From Spirochaetia bacterium UBA5550 (GTDB lineage: Bacteria; Spirochaetota; UBA4802; UBA5550), in contig DINC01000372.1 of the NCBI GenBank assembly GCA_002425885.1, positions 1-19,145 on the forward strand: a stretch of 19,145 nt of DNA. The letters run 5' to 3'. Each line of letters begins with the position of its first letter. Within the stretch, counting starts at the first letter, position 1. A model generated the notes under the pieces. The model saw nothing but the letters and a program-made list of their open reading frames with translations, was not told the DNA's origin and searched no databases. The translations under genes and the position numbers were made by a program. Below, piece after piece: positions 7,648-15,098 of this stretch.

Positions 7648-7765
7648 TGTCACTGCGAGGCATGAAATGCCGTGGCAGTCTGTTAAGGTAGTTATAAGCT
7701 TTACCGGTACTATAAGTTCTGCCAATATAGATTGCTTCACTCCCTGATAGTCGTTCGCAATGACA
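7648..7765. repeat. MITE-like dispersed palindromic repeat, about 118 bp
   Basis: The left end TGTCACTGCGAGG (7648-7660) and right end CGTTCGCAATGACA (7752-7765) are imperfect inverted repeats (TGTCAyTGCGAr). A second inner pair follows: CCGTGGCAGTCT (7670-7681) against AGATTGCTTCAC on the right. No ORF lies inside. The end sequence resembles the TCATTGCGA type of short dispersed palindromes that I recall from other bacterial genomes. It lies in the divergent gap between the EAL gene and uvrB. A related element is at 16807-16917. Confidence 0.65.
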
Positions 7766-7792
7766 GCCGAAAAATTATAAAAAGAGTCATCT

Positions 7793-9802
7793 ATGAAAAA
7801 GTTCAAAGTTGTATCACCATATAAACCGTCCGCAGATCAGTTCAGGGCGATTCAGGGGCTTGTGGCTGGAATCAATGAGGGGAAAAAGTTCCAGACACTC
7901 CTTGGCGTCACAGGCTCAGGAAAAACTTTCAGTATGGCTAAGGTAATTGAAGCAGTGAACAAGCCTGCTCTTGTGCTTACGCATAACAAGACACTTGCCG
8001 CGCAGCTCTTCCGTGAGTTCAAGGAGTTCTTTCCGGAAAATGCAGTGGAGTATTTTGTCTCCTACTACGATTATTACCAGCCCGAGGCCTATGTTGTTTC
8101 CTCTGACCTTTACATTGAAAAAGATTCATCCATAAATGACGAGATAGACAGACTGCGGCTCAAGGCGTCTTCATCTCTGCTGGAGCGCCGTGATGTTGTT
8201 GTGGTCTCCTCTGTGTCATGCATATACGGTTTAGGGAGGCCTGAGAATTTTGAGAAGGCGCATCTTGTTTTGAAAACCGGGCAGGATTTCGGGCGCGATG
8301 ATCTCCTCCGCAAGCTTGTTGCTGTTCATTACGAGAGGAACGACATTGCATTCACACGCGGTATGTTCAGAGTGAAGGGTGACATTGTGGATATCTACCC
8401 TGCATATCTGAAGCAGGAGGCTTTCAGGATAGAGTTCTTCGGAGATGAGATTGAGCGCATTACTGTTTTCAATCCGGTGAGCGGAGAGGTGAAGGGTGAG
8501 ACAGATATGTGCGCAATATTCCCTGCAAAGCATTTTATCTCAGACCCTGAGGATATGCAGGAGACAGTTAAACTGATTGAGGCGGAGCTTGAAGCGCGAC
8601 TTGCTGTTTTCCGTAAAGAGGGTAAGCTTCTTGAAGCGCAGAGGCTCGAGAGCCGATGCAAATATGATATTGAGATGATGCTTGAAACAGGATACTGCAG
8701 CGGAATAGAGAACTACTCCCGGATAATAGACAGGCGCAAGGCCGGTGAGAGGCCGTCATGTCTCCTGGACTATTTCAAGGGGGACTATCTCCTCCTTGTT
8801 GATGAATCACACGTTACACTCCCTCAGGTGAGAGGTATGTATGAAGGGGACAGGTCACGCAAAGAGAATCTTGTGAACTACGGGTTCCGGCTGCCGTCAG
8901 CTCTTGACAACAGACCTCTTGTATTCAAAGAGTTTGAAAATATAATTAAGCAGTCGATATTTGTGTCAGCAACCCCTGCTGATTACGAAATGGAGCATTC
9001 TGAAAATATTGTTGAGCAGGTGATTCGTCCCACAGGCCTCCTTGATCCGGAGATAGAGGTGAGGCCCGCTTTAAATCAGGTGGATAATCTCATCGGTGAA
9101 GTTAATAAACGGGCAGAGGCTGGTGAGCGTGTGCTTGTAACAACTCTTACAAAGAAGATGGCTGAGGACCTTGCAACATATTTTGATGAAGTAGGGATAA
9201 GGGCAAAGTACCTCCATTCGGAGATAGATACAATCGAGCGTGTGGAGATTATCCGTGACCTCAGGAAAGGGGAGTTCGACTGCCTCATAGGGATTAACCT
9301 GCTTCGTGAGGGTCTCGACATTCCTGAGGTTTCACTTGTTGCAATACTTGATGCTGACAAGGAGGGATTCCTGCGGTCAAAGAGGTCCCTTATACAGACA
9401 GCTGGGAGAGCTGCGCGTAATCTCAACGGTAAAGTTATAATGTATGCTGATAAAATTACAGATTCAATGCAGGCAGCAATCGACGAAACCAACCGCCGCC
9501 GTAAAATTCAGGGAGATTATAATATTGCTAATAATATCAAGCCTGAATCGATTAAAAAAGATATCATCGATATGATCGAACGTGAGTATATAAAAGAAAA
9601 CAGTTATCTGGAATATGTAGCTGAATCCGGGACATCCTACAGGAGCAACAGCATACCGGATCTTGAAGCTCACAAAGAGAAACTCCGTGAGGGGATGCTT
9701 GAAGCTGCGGATAACCTTGAGTTTGAAAAAGCAGCAGCTCTCCGCGATCAGATGATAGATATTGAAAGAAAGATTGACGTATTAAAAAAGAAAAGGAAAT
9801 AG
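7793..9802 (+). CDS. uvrB: Excinuclease ABC subunit B
   Basis: 669 residues, full length for UvrB, the damage-verification helicase-like subunit that accepts DNA from UvrA and recruits UvrC in nucleotide excision repair. Domains in order: Walker A GVTGSGKT (38-45), [10 protein letters not shown] (63-72), the strand-separating beta-hairpin [10 protein letters not shown] (91-100), the Walker B-like [13 protein letters not shown], a UvrB central block with [10 protein letters not shown], motif [18 protein letters not shown], motif [11 protein letters not shown], and the C-terminal UVR helix pair [20 protein letters not shown] that contacts UvrC. The ATG is preceded by AAAGAG at about 6 bases. 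It appears monocistronic: a dispersed repeat lies on each side and uvrA or uvrC is not in the window. A LexA-type operator was not evident upstream. Confidence 0.98.
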   Translation: MKKFKVVSPYKPSADQFRAIQGLVAGINEGKKFQTLLGVTGSGKTFSMAKVIEAVNKPALVLTHNKTLAAQLFREFKEFFPENAVEYFVSYYDYYQPEAYVVSSDLYIEKDSSINDEIDRLRLKASSSLLERRDVVVVSSVSCIYGLGRPENFEKAHLVLKTGQDFGRDDLLRKLVAVHYERNDIAFTRGMFRVKGDIVDIYPAYLKQEAFRIEFFGDEIERITVFNPVSGEVKGETDMCAIFPAKHFISDPEDMQETVKLIEAELEARLAVFRKEGKLLEAQRLESRCKYDIEMMLETGYCSGIENYSRIIDRRKAGERPSCLLDYFKGDYLLLVDESHVTLPQVRGMYEGDRSRKENLVNYGFRLPSALDNRPLVFKEFENIIKQSIFVSATPADYEMEHSENIVEQVIRPTGLLDPEIEVRPALNQVDNLIGEVNKRAEAGERVLVTTLTKKMAEDLATYFDEVGIRAKYLHSEIDTIERVEIIRDLRKGEFDCLIGINLLREGLDIPEVSLVAILDADKEGFLRSKRSLIQTAGRAARNLNGKVIMYADKITDSMQAAIDETNRRRKIQGDYNIANNIKPESIKKDIIDMIEREYIKENSYLEYVAESGTSYRSNSIPDLEAHKEKLREGMLEAADNLEFEKAAALRDQMIDIERKIDVLKKKRK

Positions 9803-9808
9803 ATAATC

Positions 9809-9876
9809 ACCACAGAGGCACGGAGTTCACGGAGAAATATAAAATAAAAACTCTGTGCCCTCCGTGTCTCCGTGGT
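9809..9876. repeat. Short dispersed palindromic repeat (ACCACAGAGGCACGGAG type)
   Basis: ACCACAGAGGCACGGAGTTC begins the left arm (9809-9834), and the right arm (9851-9876) ends CCGTGTCTCCGTGGT. The arms are imperfect inverted complements around an AT-rich 16-base centre. The element fills the uvrB-ppiA gap and could form a long hairpin in a read-through transcript. A GTG at 9872 in its right end opens the ppiA frame but is not the likely start. Confidence 0.65.
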
Positions 9877-9901
9877 AAAGAAATTTAACGAGTTATATAT
9901 T

Positions 9902-10480
9902 ATGAAAAGATTTATATTGATAACTATATTTCTATTGTCAGGAGCAGGGCTCTTCGCTGCTCAGAATCCTGTTGTTGTGATGAAAACTTCCATGGGCACT
10001 GTGGAGATTGAGCTCTATGCTGATAAAGCACCTGTTACTGTGGCAAACTTTCTCTCATACGCGGATAAGGGTTTTTACAACGGGACTATATTTCACAGGG
10101 TAATAGGAAACTTCATGATCCAGGGTGGAGGGTTCACTCCCGGAATGAGGCAGAAATCAACCTCCTCCCCGATAAAGAATGAAGCGGACAACAGGATTCC
10201 AAACAGCCGCGGTACAATTGTCATGGCGCGCACTCAGGATGTTCACAGCGCAACATCGCAATTCTTCATCAATGTTGTGGATAACGGGTTTCTTGATTAC
10301 AAATCATCAACTCCTGCGGGTTACGGTTACTGCGTTTTCGGAAGAGTTGTTTCAGGGATGGATGTTGTTGATAAAATTAAATCTGTGCCCACAGGGAATT
10401 ACAGCTTCTTCCAGGATGTGCCGCTAACGGATGTAGTTATTCATTCAGTGCAGAGAAAAAAGCTCACACAGAGGCGCTAA
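9902..10480 (+). CDS. ppiA: Exported cyclophilin-type peptidyl-prolyl cis-trans isomerase, PpiA-like
   Basis: 192 residues from the ATG at 9902. The frame extends 10 codons upstream to a GTG, but only the 9902 start gives a clean signal peptide ([19 protein letters not shown], then AQNP). The mature protein is a single cyclophilin domain close to E. coli Ppi[20 protein letters not shown] with the catalytic Arg, [38 protein letters not shown] and [14 protein letters not shown]. Phe replaces the human Trp121, as in the bacterial periplasmic enzymes, which predicts weak cyclosporin binding. It accelerates proline isomerisation in exported proteins. The ribosome binding site is weak. The last residues, about KLTQRR, and the stop codon lie in a dispersed repeat at 10463-10489, so the tail was probably replaced by repeat insertion. 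Confidence 0.93.
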   Translation: MKRFILITIFLLSGAGLFAAQNPVVVMKTSMGTVEIELYADKAPVTVANFLSYADKGFYNGTIFHRVIGNFMIQGGGFTPGMRQKSTSSPIKNEADNRIPNSRGTIVMARTQDVHSATSQFFINVVDNGFLDYKSSTPAGYGYCVFGRVVSGMDVVDKIKSVPTGNYSFFQDVPLTDVVIHSVQRKKLTQRR

Positions 10481-10489
10481 GACGCAAAG
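10463..10489 (+). repeat. Short dispersed repeat overlapping the ppiA stop codon
   Basis: CTCACACAGAGGCGCTAAGA begins a 27-base segment (10463-10489) ending CGCAAAG. It resembles half of the GGCGC-AAGACGCAAAG type of interspersed repeats I recall from environmental genomes. It encodes the last residues of the cyclophilin and its TAA. No matching inverted half was found nearby. Confidence 0.4.
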
Positions 10490-10522
10490 TAGTGTAGAAG
10501 TTAAGATAGTTCAGCCGGTTAA

Positions 10523-10544
10523 CCGCAATCTGGAGTTATTGCGG
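10523..10544. terminator. Small hairpin preceding the main terminator
   Basis: CCGCAAT (10523-10529) pairs perfectly with ATTGCGG (10538-10544) around an 8-base loop and is followed by an A-rich run. It sits just upstream of the stronger hairpin at 10554-10591 and may add to termination or be incidental. Confidence 0.35.
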
Positions 10545-10553
10545 GTAAAATAA

Positions 10554-10591
10554 AAACGGGATGCATTCCTGATAAGGCAGGCATCCCGTTT
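10554..10591. terminator. Bidirectional intrinsic terminator between ppiA and the lectin locus
   Basis: AAACGGGATGC (10554-10564) pairs perfectly with GCATCCCGTTT (10581-10591): an 11-bp stem with a GC-rich core and a 16-base loop. T-rich sequence follows on the plus strand (GTTTATG) and a T run on the minus strand (GTTTTTATTTTA). It lies between the stops of convergent genes, so it can serve both. Confidence 0.8.
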
Positions 10592-10629
10592 ATGTCATAA
10601 ATAAATAGAGACAATCACTGCTGCATCGG

Positions 10630-11607
10630 CTATTTAATCTTCTCTGCAATTGTTGTTATGTAACCTTTTGCAGCAGAATCTTTTTCGCTGTTTCCAACGG
10701 CATTAATCTGTTCTACAAATTTTCCCTGGAGAAGTCTCTCCGCGAAATTACTTGCCGGTTTTATGTCGGCTTCAGACATCGCCTTGAACATACTTCTTCT
10801 TGCTTCAGTATCCTTGTTCCGCCCCACGGCTTTTACAATATTTAGAAGCGCAGCCCACTGGTTTGATGTTTCCTTGTTGTTTAAATATGTCTGCAGTTCA
10901 CCATTAGCGTTTTCACTGTTGAATTTTGCTGCGTCAGCATATTCAAAGTACTGGGTACCCGGCTCTTTTGATGCAATCGCAGTGGCAAGTGTACCCTTGT
11001 AGGAAGAGGTATTAACCCCTGTTGAAACAGGAATAAAAGATTTATTTGTTGCAATATCAAAGAATACCCACTCAGTATGAGGGCCATTCTGGTCAGGCCT
11101 TAAAACAAGTTTTGTTCCGTTTTTAGCAGTATTAGCTTCAAGACATACTATAACGTCCGGTTTGTAATATATTTTCCATCTCCCGTTACCCATATGCTTC
11201 AGTTCAAAATGATCAGCCCTTGAGCGGGCTTCAATTTTTCCGGTCATGTCTATGGCATTTACACCCCAGTGTCCGCTACGTCCGACATAGATAAAATATC
11301 TCCCTGCTGCTGAACCCTGTGCCGCGTTAAACCTGAAAACCCTGTCTTCCGGATCTCCCTTCTCTCTCTCCCAGACCTGCATCGACATCCATTTAGATCC
11401 TTTTAAGTTGCCGTCAGTTTTATTTGGAGCTCCCGGTATATCCCATAGCCCGGAGGGGGATTTGCCGACTTCAATTGAAGACTGGATCATAAAGACTTTG
11501 TTTCTTAACCCGTACTGATCAACGGCCTGTTGAGCAAAGCTGTTTGATGTTGTAAAAATAAACACTGCTGCTGCCGCAATAAGTGTTCTGTAAATTTTCT
11601 GACTCAT
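10630..11607 (-). CDS. Exported ricin-like lectin-domain protein with helical C-terminus
   Basis: 325 residues. A Sec signal peptide (MSQKIYRTLIAAAAVFIF to SFA, then QQ at 25/26) predicts export. Residues about 33-190 share with the two neighbouring genes a ricin-B/beta-trefoil-like pattern: GLWDIPG, then SMQVWE, DRVFRF, a long strand-rich middle, GNGRWKIYY and TEWVFFD. Residues about 225-325 are predicted helical and acidic/basic-rich, with no recognised domain. No enzyme motif was seen. It lies 39 bases downstream of the papain-type protease gene on the same strand and has its own GAGG site (GAGGTTAGC-ATG), so it is probably an operon partner that binds the same extracellular glycan or surface. 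The exact fold is inferred from sequence pattern; no sugar-binding QxW triplet is fully convincing. Confidence 0.8.
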   Translation of the reverse strand: MSQKIYRTLIAAAAVFIFTTSNSFAQQAVDQYGLRNKVFMIQSSIEVGKSPSGLWDIPGAPNKTDGNLKGSKWMSMQVWEREKGDPEDRVFRFNAAQGSAAGRYFIYVGRSGHWGVNAIDMTGKIEARSRADHFELKHMGNGRWKIYYKPDVIVCLEANTAKNGTKLVLRPDQNGPHTEWVFFDIATNKSFIPVSTGVNTSSYKGTLATAIASKEPGTQYFEYADAAKFNSENANGELQTYLNNKETSNQWAALLNIVKAVGRNKDTEARRSMFKAMSEADIKPASNFAERLLQGKFVEQINAVGNSEKDSAAKGYITTIAEKIK

Positions 11608-11646
11608 GCTAACCTCTAATATTGTTTTAAATTTATAAGCATTTTT

Positions 11647-13239
11647 TTAATCCAGTCTTATCCAGGCCACATTACTCCCTATATTCGCGCACCCGTACTC
11701 AATCCAGACATATCCATCTTCACCCCACTTTTCACTCCATGAGTTCCGTACCAGCCATGCGTTTTTGCTGTCATCCCACCCGACAATGATCATTGCATGG
11801 TTTGTGTCCCTGGGGCCGCTTACAGGGACTTTCTCATCATAAACACCACCTCCATAAGCCTGGAAGAGTGGGGTTACCTTTGTGCTTGAGAAAACAGGGC
11901 CATACTTGCATATAGCTTCTTTTATCTCTTTTATGGCCGGCTTGTCATTGGTTATATATCCGTGCTGCTTAACCTTATAAGGCATAGCAGCATTTTTGTT
12001 TGAACAGACACTGTTTTGCGCCAGGTACGGCACCTGTGACTCAAGGGGGATTCCATGTGATATCATGGTTCTGAAGGTGAAGGGTGTGTTCCCTCCGTTA
12101 CAGCTTCCGCAGTCGAAATGTTTTCCTGCTGAAGTTATACCTTCAAGGCAGTCAACTACATACTGCTCAGAAAGGTCTATATCCTTTCCATGCATGATTT
12201 TATAGACCCCTTCATAAACACCAATTGCAGAGAAAGCCCAGCAGCTCCCGCAGCTTTTCTGGTTTTTAACAGGGGTCATCATATTGATGTCGCGCCAGTT
12301 AAAAGCTTTCATGTCAGGAGAACGTTTGATCAATGCAGGGAGTGATGAAGGTGCCTTGTCATTTTTCATATAAACAGCATCTTTCGGGTCCGGTTCCACG
12401 TCAAAGGAGCCTGTTATCTCTTTTATTGATTTATTGATAACATCTGTTGCCTTGACTCTGAATTTATAGCCTTTCTTTTTAATTTCTTCACTGAATTGAT
12501 TCACCTTTTTATTAATCTCATCAGCTCTCTTCTTTACAAGCTCCTCTGTGCTCTTCTTCTCTTCACCCTTTGAGATTATAATAAATTCCCATTCGGAGTT
12601 GGCGGTTTTAGTCTGTGACGTGGTAAGTACTGATCCATTATCAGAAGCTTTACCTGAAGCTGTTATAAATGAACCATCCGCTCTTGAGGTAAAAGTGAAA
12701 CGGTTTTTCCCTGTGTTGTCTATCTTCCAGTGGTAACCGGTGTCGGTATTGATGCCTGCTGATGTGTTTACTTCAACCACCGCCCCTCTTTTTTCTTTTA
12801 CTACTCTTGCTAAAACCTTCCTGGTCAGTTCCCTGGCAGGTACATAATGAACGTAATAACTGGTGTTGCAGAGAATAAGATAATAACCTATATCCTCAAC
12901 TTTACCTGTCCTCTCCCATAGAGGGAAAAACTTGTACCTGCGGTCAATCTCCGGGCTCTTCTGAAATTTAAATTCAATCTCCCACAGCTGAAGAGGTTTA
13001 CCTGCTCCGCGTGTAAGTTCACCGGCACCAGCTATGTCCCAGAAATTTCCCATGTCGCTGCTGTTTTTCTTGAATGGAGTCCGTATTGCGGTCCATCGTT
13101 CAGTGTCAGGTATGTCATGTTCAGCCCAGTCATAGATGTACCTGTCCCATCCGCCGGTGATCTCCACTTTGTTTACAACAGATGCTCCGGCACCTAGAGT
13201 ATACCTGCATTCCCTGCCTCGATGAATTTCCACTGGCAT
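11647..13239 (-). CDS. Ricin-like domain plus papain-family (C1A) cysteine protease; probable 3' part of a frameshifted gene
   Basis: 530 residues from the ATG at 13239. Residues about 20-222 form a ricin-like lectin region (FWDIAGAG, LQLWEIEF, RRYKFF, YHWKIDNTGKNRFTF, SEWEFIII). A charged helical stretch (about 225-280) resembling a C1A propeptide follows, then the papain domain (about 310-530). All catalytic residues are present: Q327 in VKNQKSCGSCWAFS, nucleophile C333, H481 in DTNHAMIIVGWDD and N499 in LVRNSWSEKWGEDGY. Cysteines typical of C1A enzymes (DCGSCNGG) are also conserved. It should be an active extracellular endopeptidase, but this ORF has no signal peptide and no ribosome binding site, and it overlaps the upstream signal-peptide gene by 46 bases. 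Joining the two by one -1 shift gives an uninterrupted exported protein of about 704 residues. The first 15 or so residues given here are probably not translated. Confidence 0.88.
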   Translation of the reverse strand: MPVEIHRGRECRYTLGAGASVVNKVEITGGWDRYIYDWAEHDIPDTERWTAIRTPFKKNSSDMGNFWDIAGAGELTRGAGKPLQLWEIEFKFQKSPEIDRRYKFFPLWERTGKVEDIGYYLILCNTSYYVHYVPARELTRKVLARVVKEKRGAVVEVNTSAGINTDTGYHWKIDNTGKNRFTFTSRADGSFITASGKASDNGSVLTTSQTKTANSEWEFIIISKGEEKKSTEELVKKRADEINKKVNQFSEEIKKKGYKFRVKATDVINKSIKEITGSFDVEPDPKDAVYMKNDKAPSSLPALIKRSPDMKAFNWRDINMMTPVKNQKSCGSCWAFSAIGVYEGVYKIMHGKDIDLSEQYVVDCLEGITSAGKHFDCGSCNGGNTPFTFRTMISHGIPLESQVPYLAQNSVCSNKNAAMPYKVKQHGYITNDKPAIKEIKEAICKYGPVFSSTKVTPLFQAYGGGVYDEKVPVSGPRDTNHAMIIVGWDDSKNAWLVRNSWSEKWGEDGYVWIEYGCANIGSNVAWIRLD

Positions 13240-13760
13240 GCAGGCCTGTCGTTGTCATCCCATGGTACAACGTAGGTGCCGTTGGCATCGGAGTCATTGT
13301 TGGCACAGAGGATCTTCTTCCCCCCTCCACGGTTTATATAAATCTTGTACTTCCCTCCGCCTAAGCTTTTGAATTTGAATTGCTGGTTGGAATTGTCTCT
13401 CAGTTTCAAGTCCCAGATATGAACTTTTGATCCATTAGGTATTTTTCTGTTAGAGACATCCACTGCACCGCGGAAAGCCCTGCCGAATGCCGCATTTTTA
13501 GGGGAGATGTAGTTCCACCCGTTACCTGCGGGAGTTATCATATACTTGCGGTCATCCCCCTTGTCAAAAGACCAAAGCTGCAGCCTCTCACCTTTTTTAA
13601 ATCCTCCTCCGCCGGGGAGATCCCAGAAACCTCTGTCTTCATCACCTGAAAGCACAGATTTTATGTGGTAATATTTATCTCTGTCTATTGAAGTTGCAAC
13701 CCCTGAAAGAAGTGTAAAAAAAATGCCCACAGTAATTAACAAACTTAAAATGTTTTTCAT
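13194..13760 (-). CDS. Exported ricin-like lectin domain; probable 5' part of the frameshifted lectin-protease gene
   Basis: 188 residues. It starts with a signal peptide (MKNILSLLITVGIFFTLLSG, cleavage near 22-24) and is preceded by AAGGAG seven bases before the ATG. The remainder is one ricin-B/beta-trefoil-like domain: GFWDLPGGGGFKKGERLQLW (53-72 approx.), a central KVHIWDLKLRDNSNQQFKF repeat, GGGKYKIYINRGG and a closing CQWKFIEAG. Three W-containing repeats fit a trefoil. The reading frame ends at TAG (13194-13196), only a few residues after the domain, while the -1 frame continues directly into a second lectin domain and a papain protease. This indicates a frameshift mutation, a sequencing indel or, less likely, recoding. 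If translated alone it would be a small secreted lectin. Confidence 0.85.
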   Translation of the reverse strand: MKNILSLLITVGIFFTLLSGVATSIDRDKYYHIKSVLSGDEDRGFWDLPGGGGFKKGERLQLWSFDKGDDRKYMITPAGNGWNYISPKNAAFGRAFRGAVDVSNRKIPNGSKVHIWDLKLRDNSNQQFKFKSLGGGKYKIYINRGGGKKILCANNDSDANGTYVVPWDDNDRPACQWKFIEAGNAGIL

Positions 13761-14167
13761 CCGGTACTCCTTAAATTTGTGATCTTTTATTTAACGGACA
13801 TCTGTGTTTTCTCTGTTGCATCATTTAATTGCAGAGAAGCAATGTCCCTGCTGAAAACTACGGCGGGGATATTCTCAGTTTTTTCGGCTATGTAATAATT
13901 GCCGGATTAATTCAGTAATTATTATAAAATAAAAAAGCCCGTGCGTGTGGAATTAAATCAAGTTTTTTTTAAAATGACATTATGAATATTCTGTTAAGTT
14001 TTTCATTTTGTTGTATTAAAGAGTTTTTGATTCTGATAATAAAGTTCTATTCGCGCAAATTGCGTTGTTATTGAGTCTGTTGTTTAGATCTGAATATTGG
14101 TGTTGACAGTTATAAAAAAAATGGAGATAAGATCGATTGAACCGATAAACTTCTGAGCGAGGTTGTA
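13761..14167. other. 407-bp divergent intergenic region, AT-rich, probable promoters for both sides
   Basis: No ORF with coding character was found. Visible structure is an imperfect hairpin at 13809-13838 (TTCTCTG pairing with CAGAGAA) in the leader of the lectin-protease gene, an AT-only inverted repeat TAATAATT/AATTATTA (13893-13924), and the promoter candidate at 14103-14131. No convincing promoter was found for the minus-strand gene. Confidence 0.5.
14103..14131 (+). promoter_or_regulatory. Candidate sigma70-type promoter for the 14168 lipoprotein
   Basis: Perfect -35 TTGACA (14103-14108), a 17-base spacer, and GATAAG (14126-14131, 4 of 6 to -10). The predicted start is about 30 bases before the ATG, leaving room for the GAGG site at 14159-14162. 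Confidence 0.5.
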
Positions 14168-14566
14168 ATGAAAAAATATTTATTTCTGCTTATGCTGATC
14201 CTTGTATGTTCATCATGCGTCACAACACCTGAAGAGGCATACAGCTCATACAATGGCAATGCAAAAATAATATCAGTAAAAGCATCACAATACAACCCCA
14301 CAGGTAAGAGTGAATACGTTGATATCTTTTTCGATTTTATTCCGGATGATTCGGCTGCTCCTTCCGGCTACAGATATAAAAATTTTCCCGATTCATCAAG
14401 GCAGCTTTTTTACAATCATATGGGTAATCATCTGAAATCATGGGTTAAGGCAAAAGGTATAAAAGAGGGTAATGTCTATCGTGCAATGAGGCACGAGAAG
14501 AGAGGAGGTGCAGGAGGAGCACCTGTTTATTTTGATCTGCTTATTGATCAGGGAGCAGTAAAATAA
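14168..14566 (+). CDS. Small predicted lipoprotein of unknown function
   Basis: 132 residues. The leader MKKYLFLLMLILVCSSC ends in a cysteine (C17) suited to lipidation, although position -3 is Cys rather than Leu/Val/Ile, a relaxed lipobox like those of some non-enterobacterial lineages. The mature part is short and hydrophilic, with strand-like segments (KIISVKASQYNP, YVDIFFDFIPDD, PVYFDLLIDQ) and a basic Gly-rich stretch near 112-120. No known family is recognised. GAGG precedes the ATG by 5 bases, and a promoter candidate lies at 14103. The stop overlaps a hairpin shared with the convergent gene. Confidence 0.8.
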   Translation: MKKYLFLLMLILVCSSCVTTPEEAYSSYNGNAKIISVKASQYNPTGKSEYVDIFFDFIPDDSAAPSGYRYKNFPDSSRQLFYNHMGNHLKSWVKAKGIKEGNVYRAMRHEKRGGAGGAPVYFDLLIDQGAVK

Positions 14567-14594
14567 ACTCTCTTATTAATGGGGCTTAGAGTTT
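14565..14594. terminator. Bidirectional terminator hairpin at convergent stops
   Basis: AAACTCT (14565-14571) pairs perfectly with AGAGTTT (14588-14594) around a 16-base loop. TTTTTCTTT follows on the plus strand and TTTATTTT on the minus strand. The stem is only 7 bp and AT-rich outside, so efficiency is uncertain, but the position between two stop codons 10 bases apart supports the call. Confidence 0.55.
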
Positions 14595-15061
14595 TTCTTT
14601 ATATCCTCTTTTACAAGAACTCCTTTTTCTATGGTGAGGAGTATCTCCTCCTCGTAAACTGATGCATATCCCGCATTAATAAACTTCAGGAGTTTCCCCC
14701 CGGGGATACGGAGCACTCCGCTGTACCATATAGCTTCAACCGGGAGGCGTTTTTTAAAAATGGATCTTACATCAAGGTCGGCAGGTTCCGCTGAACAATC
14801 CCCTGCAACAATCTTTATAAGTATGAGCTTTCCGTTGTCGATCTTCCATGTGGCTATGTATCCCCTTCTGCTTGCAGTACAGGCGTAGACGAAAAGTTTT
14901 GCAGGCCTGGGGTTCTCCTCTGTAAATAATGACTCAAGGGGATCAGTAAAGAGAGAGTACTCTTTGCCGTTGTATATGATCCGCTCAGGGCGCTGGCCCG
15001 TTGCAAAGAGTGAGTTGCATAAAATAAAAAGTGCGGTTAAGGTTAAAACTGTTTTATTCAT
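14576..15061 (-). CDS. Exported protein of unknown function with RGYIATWKI motif
   Basis: 161 residues with a signal peptide (MNKTVLTLTALFILCNSLFA, then TGQ). The mature protein starts with RIIYNGKEYSLFTDPLES and contains RGYIATWKIDNGKLILIKI, a loop region, then VEAIWYSGVLRIPGGKLL and NAGYASVYEEEILLTIEKG. This resembles a group of uncharacterised proteins in many environmental and pathogenic bacteria (recalled, not searched) that share a food-label-like NGxxYxLxxxPLE start and an RGYxATWxI core; no function is known. AAGGA lies 6 bases before the ATG. It is downstream of the repeat-protein gene by 37 bases on the same strand and likely in its operon. Only two cysteines remain in the mature part, so a disulfide is possible. 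Confidence 0.8.
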   Translation of the reverse strand: MNKTVLTLTALFILCNSLFATGQRPERIIYNGKEYSLFTDPLESLFTEENPRPAKLFVYACTASRRGYIATWKIDNGKLILIKIVAGDCSAEPADLDVRSIFKKRLPVEAIWYSGVLRIPGGKLLKFINAGYASVYEEEILLTIEKGVLVKEDIKKNSKPH

Positions 15062-15098
15062 ATTTATCCTTTTTCAATTCTCTTTGCATGAGAGCTGA

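Noticed and set aside
7754..7781. Promoter for uvrB using the right end of the palindromic repeat (TTCGCA, 16 bases, TATAAA)
   Set aside because: The -10 would overlap the ribosome binding site and leave a leader of about 5 bases, so it is not plausible as the main promoter.
9076..9492. Long minus-strand ORF inside uvrB (and others at 8110-8760)
   Set aside because: It lies wholly within uvrB, whose product is conserved end to end; the opposite frames are Ser/Arg-rich shadow translations without a ribosome binding site.
9872..9901. GTG start of ppiA ten codons upstream
   Set aside because: It lies in the dispersed repeat and would place charged residues before the signal peptide; the ATG at 9902 gives a standard leader.
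13194..13245. Programmed -1 frameshifting
   Set aside because: No X-XXY-YYZ slippery heptamer and no obvious downstream pseudoknot were seen in the overlap, so mutation or a sequencing indel is favoured.
13130..13330. Minus-strand ORF overlapping the lectin-protease junction in the third frame
   Set aside because: Low-complexity, no domain and no ribosome binding site; the two other frames carry clear lectin homology across the same bases.
13893..13924. Inverted repeat TAATAATT/AATTATTA as an intrinsic terminator
   Set aside because: The stem is entirely A/T with a 16-base loop in AT-rich DNA; likely chance.
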